A DNA stretch of 64,000 nt, from NCBI RefSeq assembly GCF_900141745.1, contig NZ_FSRM01000001.1, forward strand, positions 620,001-684,000. The letters run 5' to 3'. Below are positions 1 through 9,135 of this stretch, piece after piece. The translations under genes and the position numbers were made by a program. Numbering within the stretch: the first letter of the stretch is position 1; every line of letters starts with the position of its first letter. The notes beneath the pieces were generated by a model. The model was not told where the DNA came from and made no database searches. It saw nothing but the letters and a program-made list of their open reading frames with translations. This DNA comes from Paraburkholderia phenazinium (lineage in GTDB: Bacteria > Pseudomonadota > Gammaproteobacteria > Burkholderiales > Burkholderiaceae).

Positions 1-2
1 TC

Positions 3-488
3 GGCACGCCCGCCACGGTGTCGGCCACCGTCAAAACGCATCGCGATGGCGGGGGCGCCACCGACTACGTTCATCTGCAGCTGGGCTACGCGGATCTCGA
101 AGTCGTGCTGCACGCAACCACCCTCACCGCGCTCGCGCCGCCGCGCTTTGCAATCGACGGCACGCGCGGCAGCTACGTCAAGCGTGAACTCGACACCCAG
201 GAAGATCAGTTGCGAGCAGGTTTGCGCCCGGGTGACGCCGGTTTTGCTGGCGGCAACCCGGCGGGTCTGCTGCGCGTACTGGACGCGAGCAATCAGGAAA
301 CTGAACGCGCCCTGCCGACCCGCGACGGCGACTATATCGGCTTCTATCGCTCGTTGGCGGCAGCCATCCTCGATGGCGAGCGTTTCCCGGTTAGTCCTCA
401 GGACGCCGTCGACGTCATGACGATCATCGAACTGGCCGCGCGCAGCGAAGAGGAAGGCCGGCGCCTGCCCTTCGAGCGAATTCGCTGA
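3..488 (+). CDS. Gfo/Idh/MocA-family oxidoreductase, C-terminal part
   Basis: The frame is open from the window edge to a TGA at 486-488, so the gene begins outside the window and only about 161 C-terminal residues are visible. They resemble the substrate-binding, dimer-forming C-terminal domain of Gfo/Idh/MocA NAD(P)-dependent sugar or inositol dehydrogenases (YdgJ-like). That domain supplies long beta strands (here around VHLQLGYADLEVVLHA) and ends with a helix near a typical DAVDVMTIIELA segment. The Rossmann NAD-binding half is not in the window, so the substrate cannot be assigned. The family call is from overall pattern; exact function unknown. Confidence 0.7.
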   Translation, partial: GTPATVSATVKTHRDGGGATDYVHLQLGYADLEVVLHATTLTALAPPRFAIDGTRGSYVKRELDTQEDQLRAGLRPGDAGFAGGNPAGLLRVLDASNQETERALPTRDGDYIGFYRSLAAAILDGERFPVSPQDAVDVMTIIELAARSEEEGRRLPFERIR

Positions 489-670
489 GATCGCCGCGCA
501 AGTCGCAGCTTACATGCTGACAACCGCTGCTAACAGTTCCGAAAGGGACGGTCCGTTACAATATGTTTCTGAATTCAGGTCATCGTGTGGCTGCGGCTAG
601 CCGTTGCTTCACGATATCGATCTAACCGTCGATCAAGACCACGACGACCGCAGGCAACTGCATGGGACCG

Positions 671-694
671 GAGTAAGCGCTCAAGCGCTAACTC
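671..694 (+). repeat. Start-proximal hairpin repeat, copy A
   Basis: Imperfect palindrome with arms GAGT.AGCGCT and AGCGCT.ACTC, preceded by CATGGGACC and followed by CGACC. The same unit (TGCATGGGACC, double AGCGCT core, GACC) is found in the same orientation relative to the next gene before atpC and atpG. It sits about 25 bases before the lipoprotein start codon, so it would fold in the 5' UTR. Confidence 0.7.
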
Positions 695-717
695 CGACCA
701 ACAAAAGGAGAGTACGC

Positions 718-1065
718 ATGCAACGTTTCACCCGTGCGCTGGCAAGTCTGGCACTGGTTTCTTCGCTGGCCGCCTGTGTGGTCCCGCAACAGGCACCGCC
801 CCCGGGACCTAACCCGCACGAAATCGCAGTTCAGCGCCTGAATCAGGTTTACGGCCGTGCCGACAACCTGAGCCGCCGCATCGACAATCACGTCAATCAA
901 GGCTACTACCCGCCCCCGCAAGGTGGCGCGCTGCATCACCGCCTCGACGTGATCCGTCAGGAAGCGCGTGACATGTCTGCCCAGCATGGTGGTGGCCTGT
1001 CGGGCGAAGAGCAACGCGTGCTGAACCAGGAACTCGACGGCGCAGCACACGCAATCGGCGAGTAA
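718..1065 (+). CDS. Small outer-membrane-type lipoprotein
   Basis: 115 residues. ATG 718 is chosen because AAAAGGAG lies at 703-710 and the protein then opens with a classic lipoprotein signal: MQRF, a hydrophobic stretch (LASLALVSSL) and the lipobox LAAC. The upstream in-frame codons from 604 lack these signals. After the cysteine comes a Pro-rich linker, then a helical segment with many Arg, Asn and Gln residues. No enzymatic motif is visible. It is monocistronic and ends in a strong intrinsic terminator at 1109-1138. A hairpin repeat of the type found in the atp operon lies just before the ribosome binding site (671-694). Function unknown. Confidence 0.8.
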   Translation: MQRFTRALASLALVSSLAACVVPQQAPPPGPNPHEIAVQRLNQVYGRADNLSRRIDNHVNQGYYPPPQGGALHHRLDVIRQEARDMSAQHGGGLSGEEQRVLNQELDGAAHAIGE

Positions 1066-1108
1066 GCCGCTCAGTCAATCTGTTCAGCAATTCGCTGTGA
1101 AAGCACAG

Positions 1109-1138
1109 GCGCGGGGGTCATTCCCCGCGCTTTTTTTT
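1109..1138 (+). terminator. Rho-independent terminator after the lipoprotein gene
   Basis: Perfect 8-bp GC stem (GCGCGGGG at 1109-1116, CCCCGCGC at 1123-1130), 6-base loop and a run of eight T (1131-1138), 44 bases after the lipoprotein stop codon. Confidence 0.95.
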
Positions 1139-1188
1139 GGCGCTCGCGCCGCCCGCTGCACCGCCGCATAGCTCTCCAAAGCCTTCAT

Positions 1189-1217
1189 TTGACAAGCCTC
1201 GGGGCCTCGCGTACATT
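1189..1217 (+). promoter_or_regulatory. Sigma70-type promoter of the gcv operon
   Basis: TTGACA at 1189-1194 and TACATT at 1212-1217 with an ideal 17-base spacer. The predicted start of transcription, near 1224, coincides with the 5' edge of the glycine riboswitch. Confidence 0.8.
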
Positions 1218-1225
1218 CGCCGCAC

Positions 1226-1528
1226 GCGTCGGGAGAGAGCGTTGGCCGCCATGTTTTTTGTGGGCCGCGCCGCCGAAGGGGCACACCCACAAACTCTCAG
1301 GCAAAAGGACCGGCTGCGTCGAAGAACCCGTCTGATTCCGGCATCGTCCGGGCTTCATCAGGCACCGGTTTTTTGCACTCTGGAGAGCGGCAGTAGCCAC
1401 CGGCATCGACCATCGTCGAGCCAGGCAGGCTGCCCACCGAAGGGGCGCGCGCTTCACCGTGATGGCTTGCAGTCACTTGCAAACCCGCACGGCAGCGCAA
1501 TCTCTCAGGTATCGAGGACAGAGGGGTC
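1226..1528 (+). ncRNA. Tandem glycine riboswitch (two gcvT-type aptamers)
   Basis: Two successive glycine aptamers. The first (about 1226-1325) has GGGAGAGAGC, then GCCGAAGGGGCACA, then CTCTCAGGCAAAAGGAC. The second (about 1376-1528) has CTCTGGAGAGCGG, then ACCGAAGGGGCGCG, then TCTCTCAGGTATCGAGGAC. These are the invariant blocks of the gcvT RNA family. It lies in the leader of gcvTHP, so glycine binding would be expected to switch on glycine-cleavage expression, as established for this riboswitch. The linker between aptamers is about 50 bases and contains a GC-rich stem. About 87 bases separate the second aptamer from the gcvT start, enough for a ribosome-site or terminator expression platform, but I could not identify which. 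Confidence 0.95.
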
Positions 1529-1615
1529 ATGCATGGCATCGCTCGCAGGCTTTTGGCCGCGAGGAATGAAGCCGCATGGCCTTTTTGTTATCCGTCGAGA
1601 TTGCCTGAGGCCCTG

Positions 1616-2734
1616 ATGACCGAACTCAAACACACCCCGCTTAACGCCACCCATCGCGCGCTGAAGGCCCGCATGGTCGATTTCGGCGGCTGGGACATGC
1701 CCGTCAACTACGGCTCGCAAATCGACGAACACCACGCGGTGCGCACCGACGCCGGTATGTTCGACGTGTCGCACATGTGTGTGGTCGATTTCACCGGTGA
1801 GCGCGTCCGCGCGTTCTTCGAACACGCTATCGCCAACAACGTCGGCAAGCTGCAAACGCCGGGCAAAGCGCTCTACACCTGCCTGCTGAACCCAAACGGC
1901 GGCGTCATCGACGATCTGATCGTCTATTTCTTCTCCGAAACCCACTTCCGCCTGGTGGTCAATGCTGCCACCGCAGAAAAGGACATCGCCTGGTTCGGCA
2001 AGCTCAACGGCGAAGGCAGCTATGGCCTGACCATCACGCCGCGCCGCGATCTGTCGATCGTCGCCGTGCAAGGTCCGAACGCCCGCGAGAAGGTCTGGCA
2101 AGTCGCGCCGTCCACCCGTACGTCCACCGAACTCCTCAAGCCGTTTAACGCCGCCATCGTCGAGAACACGCCGTTCGGCGAATTGATGGTTGCCCGCACC
2201 GGCTACACCGGCGAAGACGGTTTCGAAATCGTGCTGCCTTCCACGTCCGTCTGCGAGTTCTGGGACGCATTGGTGCGCCAGGGCGTGCGCCCCGCCGGTC
2301 TCGGCGCGCGCGACACGCTGCGCCTCGAAGCCGGCATGAACCTGTACGGCCAGGACATGGACGACAATGTCTCGCCGCTTGACGCCGGTCTCGCCTGGAC
2401 CGTAGATCTGAATTCGCCGCGCGACTTCGTCGGCAAGGCGAAACTTGAAGCGGACGGTTGCCAGTGCGCTTTCGTCGGACTGATCCTGCAAAAGGAAAAC
2501 GGCAAGGCTGCCGGCGTGCTGCGCGCCCATCAGAAGGTCGTCACGCCGCACGGCGAAGGCGAAATCACCAGCGGCACATTCTCGCCCACCATGCAGGAAT
2601 CCATCGCCTTCGCACGCGTGCCGAAGGACGTGAAGCCCGGCGATGTCGTCCACGTGCAAATCCGTGACAAAGCCCTTCCCGCAAGCGTGGTAAAACTGCC
2701 GTTCGTGCGCAACGGCAAAGTTCTTGCTGCTTAA
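1616..2734 (+). CDS. gcvT: Aminomethyltransferase, glycine cleavage T protein
   Basis: 372 residues, the normal length. It transfers the methylene group from aminomethyl-lipoyl GcvH to tetrahydrofolate, releasing ammonia. Family features in order: [12 protein letters not shown] near the N terminus, MFDVSHM, the folate-domain segment [27 protein letters not shown], and a C-terminal barrel domain with [12 protein letters not shown] 1616 is preferred over an in-frame ATG at 1529 because MTELKHTPL matches the family N terminus and GAGG lies 6 bases upstream. The extra 29 upstream codons would also run into the riboswitch platform. It is first gene of gcvTHP, 64 bases before gcvH. Confidence 0.97.
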   Translation: MTELKHTPLNATHRALKARMVDFGGWDMPVNYGSQIDEHHAVRTDAGMFDVSHMCVVDFTGERVRAFFEHAIANNVGKLQTPGKALYTCLLNPNGGVIDDLIVYFFSETHFRLVVNAATAEKDIAWFGKLNGEGSYGLTITPRRDLSIVAVQGPNAREKVWQVAPSTRTSTELLKPFNAAIVENTPFGELMVARTGYTGEDGFEIVLPSTSVCEFWDALVRQGVRPAGLGARDTLRLEAGMNLYGQDMDDNVSPLDAGLAWTVDLNSPRDFVGKAKLEADGCQCAFVGLILQKENGKAAGVLRAHQKVVTPHGEGEITSGTFSPTMQESIAFARVPKDVKPGDVVHVQIRDKALPASVVKLPFVRNGKVLAA

Positions 2735-2798
2735 GCTTTCGTTGCGCGCGCTTCCTCCTTTTTAAGTTTTTACCGTACACACCGCACAGGAGCATCCG

Positions 2799-3179
2799 AT
2801 GAGCATCCCGGCCGATCTGAAATACACCGAATCGCACGAATGGGTCCGCACCGAAGCAGACGGCACGCTGACGGTCGGCATTACCGACCACGCGCAAGAA
2901 GCGCTCGGCGACATCGTCTTCTTCGAAGTCCAGGAACTGGGCAAAACCGTTAGCGCCGGCGACACCGTCGCCGTCATCGAATCCGTGAAAGCCGCCTCCG
3001 ATATCTACGCGCCGGTCTCGGGCGAAATCATCGAAGCGAACACGGCTGTCGCCGACACGCCCGACTCCGTCAACAGCACGCCGTATGACAGCTGGCTGTT
3101 CAAGATCAAGCCGGCAGCCGATGCGACGCATGACCGCCTGATCGACGCCGACGCGTACAGCAAGTCGATCGGCGAGTAA
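2799..3179 (+). CDS. gcvH: Glycine cleavage system H protein (lipoyl carrier)
   Basis: 126 residues. It carries the lipoyl arm that moves the aminomethyl group between GcvP, GcvT and lipoamide dehydrogenase (L protein, not in this window). The lipoylation site is K64 within [11 protein letters not shown]. The sequence also has the expected HEWV and [14 protein letters not shown] segments. ACAGGAG precedes the ATG. It lies between gcvT and gcvP with short spacers, so it is co-transcribed under the riboswitch. Confidence 0.98.
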   Translation: MSIPADLKYTESHEWVRTEADGTLTVGITDHAQEALGDIVFFEVQELGKTVSAGDTVAVIESVKAASDIYAPVSGEIIEANTAVADTPDSVNSTPYDSWLFKIKPAADATHDRLIDADAYSKSIGE

Positions 3180-3254
3180 GTTATTTCAAACCCGCTTTAA
3201 CCGTCAGGTGCGGCGTCCGACGAACGCGGATGGCCGCGCCGCCAGGAACACCCC

Positions 3255-6185
3255 ATGAAGCTCGAACACCCGGATCGTCTGATGAACCGCACTCCTCTCT
3301 CGCTCGCCGCGCTCGAAGTGCATGACGCCTTCGCTGAACGGCATATCGGCCCGGATTCGGCCGACAGCCAGGCGATGCTCGAAGCCCTCGGCTTCGCCTC
3401 GCGCGCCGCGCTGATCGACGCCGTGATTCCGAAGACGATCCGCCGCACCGAAACGCTGCCGCTCGGCCCCTTCGCGCAACCGAAGAGCGAGGCCGAAGCG
3501 CTCGCTGCGCTGCGTGAGCTGGCCGACAAGAACCAGGTGTTCCGCTCCTATATCGGGCAGGGCTATTACAACGCGCACACCCCGACGGTGATCCTGCGCA
3601 ACGTACTTGAAAATCCGGCGTGGTACACGGCTTACACGCCGTATCAGCCGGAAATCTCGCAAGGCCGTCTCGAAGCGCTGCTGAACTTCCAGCAGATGAT
3701 CATCGACCTGACCGGCCTCGCCATCTCCAACGCATCGCTGCTCGACGAGGCCACCGCCGCCGCCGAAGCGATGACGCTGCTGCAACGCGTGGGCAAGCCG
3801 AAGTCGAACGTGTTCTACGTCGCCGACGACGTGCTGCCGCAAACCATCGAAGTGGTAAAGACGCGCGCCACACCGGTTGGCATCGAAGTGAAGGTTGGCC
3901 CGGCTGCGGATGCCGCGAACGCCAACGCCTTCGGCGTGCTGTTGCAATACCCGGGCGTGAACGGCGATGTGCGCGACTACCGTGCGCTGGCTGAAGCTGT
4001 CCACGCTGCCGGCGGCTATGTGGTGGTTGCCGCCGATCTGCTCGCGCTCACGCTGCTCACGCCGCCGGGCGAATGGGGCGCCGACGTGGCTGTCGGCAAC
4101 ACGCAGCGTTTCGGCGTGCCGGTCGGCTTCGGCGGTCCGCACGCGGCGTATCTCGCCGTGCGCGACGAATTCAAGCGGCAAATGCCGGGCCGTCTCGTTG
4201 GCGTCACCGTCGACGCACAGGGCAAACCCGCGCTGCGTCTCGCGCTGCAAACGCGCGAACAGCACATCCGCCGCGAAAAGGCGACTTCGAACGTGTGTAC
4301 CGCGCAGGCGTTGCTCGCGATCATGGCCAGCATGTACGCGGTGTATCACGGCCCGCAAGGTCTGAAGACGATCGCCCAGCGTGTGAATCGCGTCGCCGCG
4401 CTGCTCGCGGCCGGTGCGAAAAAGCTCGGCTATACGCTCGTCAACGAAACGTTCTTCGACACGCTCACGTTCGAAACCGGCGCCCGCACCCAGGCGCTGC
4501 ACGACGCGGCGGTCGCCAAGCGCATCAATCTGCGCCGCGTGAGCGACACGCGCGTCGGCATCTCGCTCGACGAAACCACCAAGCGCAGCGATCTCGCCGA
4601 TCTGCTGGCCGTGTTCGCGCAAGCGGCGTTCGTAAGCGAAGTGCCGCAAATCGACGCGCTCGACGCCGAACTGCCCGCGGAAAGCAGCGTGCCGGCCGCG
4701 CTCGAACGCACCAGCGCGTATCTCACGCACCATGTGTTCAACCGCCATCATTCGGAAACGGAAATGCTGCGCTACCTGCGCAGCCTCTCCGACAAGGACC
4801 TCGCGCTCGACCGCTCGATGATCCCGCTCGGCTCCTGCACGATGAAGCTGAACGCGACCTCGGAAATGCTGCCGGTCACGTGGCCTGAGTTCGGTCAGAT
4901 TCACCCGTTCGCGCCGGCTGAGCAAACTGTCGGCTACCGCGAAATGATCGATCAGCTCGAGCAGATGCTCGTCGCGGCAACCGGTTACGCAGCGGTTTCG
5001 CTGCAGCCGAACGCCGGCTCGCAAGGCGAGTACGCGGGTCTGTTGATCATCCACGCTTATCACGCTTCGCGCGGCGAAGGTCATCGCAACGTCTGCCTGA
5101 TTCCCGCTTCGGCGCACGGCACGAACCCGGCGTCGGCGCAGATGGCCGGCATGCAGGTCGTGGTGGTCGCCTGCGATGCGCAAGGCAACGTCGATATTGA
5201 AGACCTGAAGGCGAAAGCCGCGCAACACGCGGACAAGCTGGCTGCGATCATGATCACGTACCCGTCGACGCACGGCGTGTTCGAAGCCAACGTGCGCGAA
5301 ATCTGCGAGATCGTGCACGCACACGGCGGTCAGGTGTATGTGGACGGCGCCAACATGAACGCAATGGTCGGCCTCACGGCGCCGGGCCAGTTCGGCGGCG
5401 ACGTCTCGCACCTGAACCTGCACAAGACGTTCTGTATTCCGCACGGCGGTGGCGGCCCAGGCGTCGGTCCGGTGGCAGTCGGCGCGCATCTCGCGAAGTT
5501 TCTGCCGAACCAGACGTCGTCGGGTTACGAGCGTGCGCCGCAAGGCATCGGCGCCGTGTCGGGCGCGCCGTACGGCTCCGCTTCGATCCTGCCGATCTCG
5601 TGGATGTACATCGCGATGATGGGCGCGAAGAACCTCACGGCTGCGACCGAAACCGCGATTCTCAACGCCAACTACGTCGCCAACAAGCTGGCGCCGCATT
5701 ATCCGGTGCTGTACTCGGGCCCCGGCGGACTGGTCGCGCACGAATGCATTCTCGACCTGCGCCCGATCAAGGACACCAGCGGCATCACCGTTGACGACGT
5801 CGCCAAGCGCCTCGCCGACTACGGCTTCCACGCGCCGACCATGAGCTTCCCGGTGCCGGGCACGCTGATGGTCGAGCCGACCGAATCGGAATCGAAGGAA
5901 GAGCTCGACCGTTTCATCGAAGCGATGATTGCGATCCGCGAGGAAATCCGCGCCGTCGAAGATGGCCGCTCGGACCGCGAAGACAATCCGCTCAAGCACG
6001 CACCGCACACCGCGGCCGTGGTGATTGCGGACGGCTGGAAGCATGCGTATGCGCGTGAAACCGCTGCGTATCCGTTGCCGTCGCTGATTGCGAGGAAGTA
6101 CTGGCCGCCGGTTGGCCGTGCAGACAACGTGTATGGCGACCGCAACCTGTTCTGCTCCTGCGTACCCATCGCGGATTACGAGTAA
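3255..6185 (+). CDS. gcvP: Glycine dehydrogenase (decarboxylating), P protein
   Basis: 976 residues, a full-length fused alpha-beta P protein. It is the PLP enzyme that decarboxylates glycine and loads the aminomethyl group on GcvH. N-terminal half: [32 protein letters not shown]-terminal half: [22 protein letters not shown], and the PLP lysine K724 in [17 protein letters not shown]. An AGGAAC ribosome site precedes ATG 3255. A second in-frame ATG ten codons in is also possible. Codon use is typical of the rest of the window. A long open frame on the opposite strand is a GC-rich shadow. Confidence 0.98.
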   Translation: MKLEHPDRLMNRTPLSLAALEVHDAFAERHIGPDSADSQAMLEALGFASRAALIDAVIPKTIRRTETLPLGPFAQPKSEAEALAALRELADKNQVFRSYIGQGYYNAHTPTVILRNVLENPAWYTAYTPYQPEISQGRLEALLNFQQMIIDLTGLAISNASLLDEATAAAEAMTLLQRVGKPKSNVFYVADDVLPQTIEVVKTRATPVGIEVKVGPAADAANANAFGVLLQYPGVNGDVRDYRALAEAVHAAGGYVVVAADLLALTLLTPPGEWGADVAVGNTQRFGVPVGFGGPHAAYLAVRDEFKRQMPGRLVGVTVDAQGKPALRLALQTREQHIRREKATSNVCTAQALLAIMASMYAVYHGPQGLKTIAQRVNRVAALLAAGAKKLGYTLVNETFFDTLTFETGARTQALHDAAVAKRINLRRVSDTRVGISLDETTKRSDLADLLAVFAQAAFVSEVPQIDALDAELPAESSVPAALERTSAYLTHHVFNRHHSETEMLRYLRSLSDKDLALDRSMIPLGSCTMKLNATSEMLPVTWPEFGQIHPFAPAEQTVGYREMIDQLEQMLVAATGYAAVSLQPNAGSQGEYAGLLIIHAYHASRGEGHRNVCLIPASAHGTNPASAQMAGMQVVVVACDAQGNVDIEDLKAKAAQHADKLAAIMITYPSTHGVFEANVREICEIVHAHGGQVYVDGANMNAMVGLTAPGQFGGDVSHLNLHKTFCIPHGGGGPGVGPVAVGAHLAKFLPNQTSSGYERAPQGIGAVSGAPYGSASILPISWMYIAMMGAKNLTAATETAILNANYVANKLAPHYPVLYSGPGGLVAHECILDLRPIKDTSGITVDDVAKRLADYGFHAPTMSFPVPGTLMVEPTESESKEELDRFIEAMIAIREEIRAVEDGRSDREDNPLKHAPHTAAVVIADGWKHAYARETAAYPLPSLIARKYWPPVGRADNVYGDRNLFCSCVPIADYE

Positions 6186-6208
6186 CCGCGTCGCATTCGC
6201 TGGCTTGA

Positions 6209-6237
6209 ACCGCGCGCCACCTGACGGTGACGCGCGG
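6209..6237 (+). terminator. Strong GC hairpin after gcvP, no T-tract
   Basis: Arms ACCGCGCGCCACC (6209-6221) and GGTGACGCGCGGT (6225-6237) pair over 13 positions with one mismatch around a short loop. No U-tract follows, so it may be a 3' end stabiliser or partial terminator between gcvP and the next gene. Confidence 0.4.
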
Positions 6238-6302
6238 TCCTGTCGTTCGCGCCCGGGAACGGCTAACATCACACACCAATCAGCCCAACGAAGGAGTGTC
6301 GC

Positions 6303-7445
6303 ATGGTGCGAAAGGTGCTAATGATGGAAAGCCCGAGCTATTCACGGCGCATGCCGTCCTGGCAGGCCGCGGGCACGCCGCTCGCGACGCTGCTGCTGGT
6401 GTGCGGCGCCGTCATGCTGCCGGTGCGGCACGCCCGCGCAGCGATGAATTTCTGTGCAGCGCCAGCGCTGCAAACCAGCGAACGCACGAATGCCGATCCA
6501 GGCGTCAAGGCACTGGTCGCCAACGTGGAAGCGCATCTGAACGATCAGGCGCACGCGGTGGCGACCTTGCATACCGAAGGCACCTTACCGCACGAAGGGA
6601 TTTACGATCAAAGCGTCGAAGCGGAGAAAGATCTGGACCTCCTGCGTGACGCGGCGCTCGCCTGGCGCGCCACCAGTGACGACCGCTATCTGAAACTGGT
6701 CGATCGTCTGCTGTACGCCTGGGTCACGACCTACCAGCCGAGCTTCAACCCGATCGACGAAACCCGTTTCGAAGGCTTGATCCTCGCCTACGACATGACC
6801 GCAAGCGCGTTGCCGGTGAAAACGCGTAACGCAGCGATGGCGTTTCTGACGAAGCTTGGAAACGGTTACATCGCGCAGATCGACGCGCAACCGCGCCCGC
6901 TAACCGGCTCGTTTCGCAATAACTGGCAGAGCCACCGGGTCAAACTGATTGCGATGGCCGCCTTCACGCTCGACAACCGCAAGATGATCAACGCGGCGCA
7001 GCGTCTGTTTGTCGAACATATTGGCGACAACATCGAGCCGGACGGTTCGACGATCGACTTTAAGGAACGCGATGCGCTGCATTACGTGACTTACGATCTG
7101 CAGCCGCTCGTGACCGCCGCGCTGGCCGCACGCCGTCACAACCGCAACTGGTTGCCGGAGAAGGCCACCAACGACGCGACGCTGGGCACCGCGCTGAACT
7201 GGTTGACGCCCTACGCGTTGGGCACCAAAACGCATGACGAATTTGTGCATTCGGACGTCCCGTTCGATGCGAAGCGTCGCGAAGCCGGCTTGCCCGGCTA
7301 TTCGGGTGACTGGGATCCGAAGAACGCGGCTGAACTGTTTCACCTCGCGGCGCGTCTCGATGGCCGCTATGCGCCGATCGCGCTGCGGCTCGCGCCGACC
7401 CCGCCCGCGTGGCTGGCCGTGTGCCTGCCGCTGCCGGCACGTTAA
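6303..7445 (+). CDS. Exported alginate-lyase-family protein
   Basis: 380 residues. AAGGAG lies 5 bases before the ATG. The N terminus has a long basic region, a hydrophobic segment (ATLLLVCGAVML) and an ARA-type signal cleavage site near residue 46, so it should be periplasmic or secreted. The mature part matches the (alpha/alpha)-toroid of PL5-type alginate lyases, with RTSDERYLKL-like helices, GSFRNNWQSHRVKL (the N-N-H region of the active cleft) and DGSTIDFKERDALHYVTYDL (conserved H and Y). Whether it cleaves alginate or another uronate polymer is unknown. It lies between gcvP and sdaA, 27 bases before sdaA, an odd position for a polysaccharide enzyme. Confidence 0.75.
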   Translation: MVRKVLMMESPSYSRRMPSWQAAGTPLATLLLVCGAVMLPVRHARAAMNFCAAPALQTSERTNADPGVKALVANVEAHLNDQAHAVATLHTEGTLPHEGIYDQSVEAEKDLDLLRDAALAWRATSDDRYLKLVDRLLYAWVTTYQPSFNPIDETRFEGLILAYDMTASALPVKTRNAAMAFLTKLGNGYIAQIDAQPRPLTGSFRNNWQSHRVKLIAMAAFTLDNRKMINAAQRLFVEHIGDNIEPDGSTIDFKERDALHYVTYDLQPLVTAALAARRHNRNWLPEKATNDATLGTALNWLTPYALGTKTHDEFVHSDVPFDAKRREAGLPGYSGDWDPKNAAELFHLAARLDGRYAPIALRLAPTPPAWLAVCLPLPAR

Positions 7446-7472
7446 CCCCGTTTTTTATATGCAGGAGCAGTA

Positions 7473-8861
7473 ATGGCAGTCAGTGTGTTCGACCTTTTCA
7501 AAATCGGCATTGGTCCGTCCAGTTCGCATACGGTCGGGCCGATGCGCGCGGCGCTGATGTTCGTCCAGGGGCTCGAACGCGACGGACTGCTTGCGGGTAC
7601 GGCTTCGGTGAAGGTGGATCTGTACGGCTCGCTCGGCGCGACCGGCAAGGGCCACGGCACCGATCGCGGTGTGATGCTCGGCTTGATGGGCGACGCGCCG
7701 GATACTGTCAATCCCGATACGATCGCGCAGCGTCTCGAAGCGGTGCGCACTTCGCGCTCTTTGCCGCTGCTTGGCACACACCCGGTGCCGTTCGTGCAGA
7801 AGGATCACATTTCTTTCTACCGGCAGGCGCTCGCCGAGCATCCAAACGGATTGAAGCTGCACGCGTTCGATGCTCAAGGTCAGACGCTGCGTGAGGCGAC
7901 TTACCTGTCCGTCGGCGGTGGCTTTGTGGTCACTGCGGGGGCGCCGAATACCAAGGTGCTGAGTGCGGTCGATCAATTGCCGCATTCATTCCGCAGCGGC
8001 AACGAGCTACTAGCGCTGTGCAAGGCGACCGGCAAAAGCATCGCGCAACTGATGTGGGAAAACGAGCGCGTTTGGCATACCGAAGAAGAAACGCGCGCCG
8101 GTTTGATGAAGATCTGGGACGTGATGCAGTCGTGCGTGGCGCGCGGTTGCGGCATCGGCAATCCGGATGCGGACGGCAATCTCCCAGGTCCGTTCCAGGT
8201 GAAGCGGCGTGCGCCGCAGTTGTATCGCTCCCTGTCGGGAAATCCTGAACTGGCGTTGCGTGATCCGCTGTCGATGGTGGACTGGATCAATCTGTACGCA
8301 ATTGCCGTCAATGAAGAAAATGCGGCCGGCGGTCGTGTCGTCACTGCGCCGACGAACGGTGCCGCCGGCATCATCCCCGCCGTGCTGCATTACTACACGC
8401 GGTTCATGTCCGGCTCGAACCAGCAAGGCGTGATCGACTTTCTGATGACCGCAGCAGCGATCGGCATTCTGTACAAGCTGAATGCGTCGATTTCCGGTGC
8501 CGAAGTAGGTTGCCAGGGTGAAGTGGGTGTCGCCTGCTCGATGGCCGCCGGTGCGCTCGCGGCGGTGATGGGCGGCACGCCCGAGCAGGTCGAGAACGCC
8601 GCGGAAATTGGCATGGAACATAACCTCGGGCTGACCTGCGATCCGGTTGGCGGCATGGTGCAGATTCCGTGTATCGAACGTAATGCAATGGCGTCGGTGA
8701 AGGCGGTCAACGCGGCACGGATGGCATTGCGCGGCGATGGCAGCCACTATGTTTCGCTGGACTCGGTCATCAAGACGATGCGCGAAACCGGCGCGGATAT
8801 GAAGACCAAGTACAAGGAAACTTCACGCGGCGGGTTGGCGGTGAATATTGTCGAATGCTGA
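7473..8861 (+). CDS. sdaA: L-serine ammonia-lyase (iron-sulfur)
   Basis: 462 residues, the single-chain SdaA form. It converts L-serine to pyruvate and ammonia with an oxygen-sensitive [4Fe-4S] cluster. The N terminus has the [12 protein letters not shown] signature of the beta domain. The catalytic domain contains the cluster cysteine regions [24 protein letters not shown] and [27 protein letters not shown] precedes the ATG. Placed after the gcv genes, it completes glycine/serine breakdown: GcvTHP produces the one-carbon units used to make serine, which SdaA then deaminates. Confidence 0.97.
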   Translation: MAVSVFDLFKIGIGPSSSHTVGPMRAALMFVQGLERDGLLAGTASVKVDLYGSLGATGKGHGTDRGVMLGLMGDAPDTVNPDTIAQRLEAVRTSRSLPLLGTHPVPFVQKDHISFYRQALAEHPNGLKLHAFDAQGQTLREATYLSVGGGFVVTAGAPNTKVLSAVDQLPHSFRSGNELLALCKATGKSIAQLMWENERVWHTEEETRAGLMKIWDVMQSCVARGCGIGNPDADGNLPGPFQVKRRAPQLYRSLSGNPELALRDPLSMVDWINLYAIAVNEENAAGGRVVTAPTNGAAGIIPAVLHYYTRFMSGSNQQGVIDFLMTAAAIGILYKLNASISGAEVGCQGEVGVACSMAAGALAAVMGGTPEQVENAAEIGMEHNLGLTCDPVGGMVQIPCIERNAMASVKAVNAARMALRGDGSHYVSLDSVIKTMRETGADMKTKYKETSRGGLAVNIVEC

Positions 8862-9135
8862 TTTGTGGCGGATTCGCTTCGTTCGACCATACGACCAGCA
8901 GCGGCTCGGTGACTTCATACAAGTCGTAGCCAACGCATCCCTTACAACGCGCCGCCGCTGCTGTGCTGCGCGGCGTTGCCTTGGCAGCTTGTGCCAATAG
9001 CCCGATTAGCGACCCGACATTGCCCTTGCCCTTTCCAGTGACACCGGCCGCCGAGTCGGCGTAAGCTGTCGAAGCCCGTCGGCCCCACGTGGCCGACCAG
9101 CCGACCGACGAGATCCGACTGGAGGCTTCACCGCA

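Noticed and set aside
3204..6272. A 1,022-codon open frame on the minus strand across gcvP
   Set aside because: It mirrors the GC-rich codon pattern of gcvP, has an Arg/His/Asp-rich shadow sequence, and shows no family motif or ribosome site.
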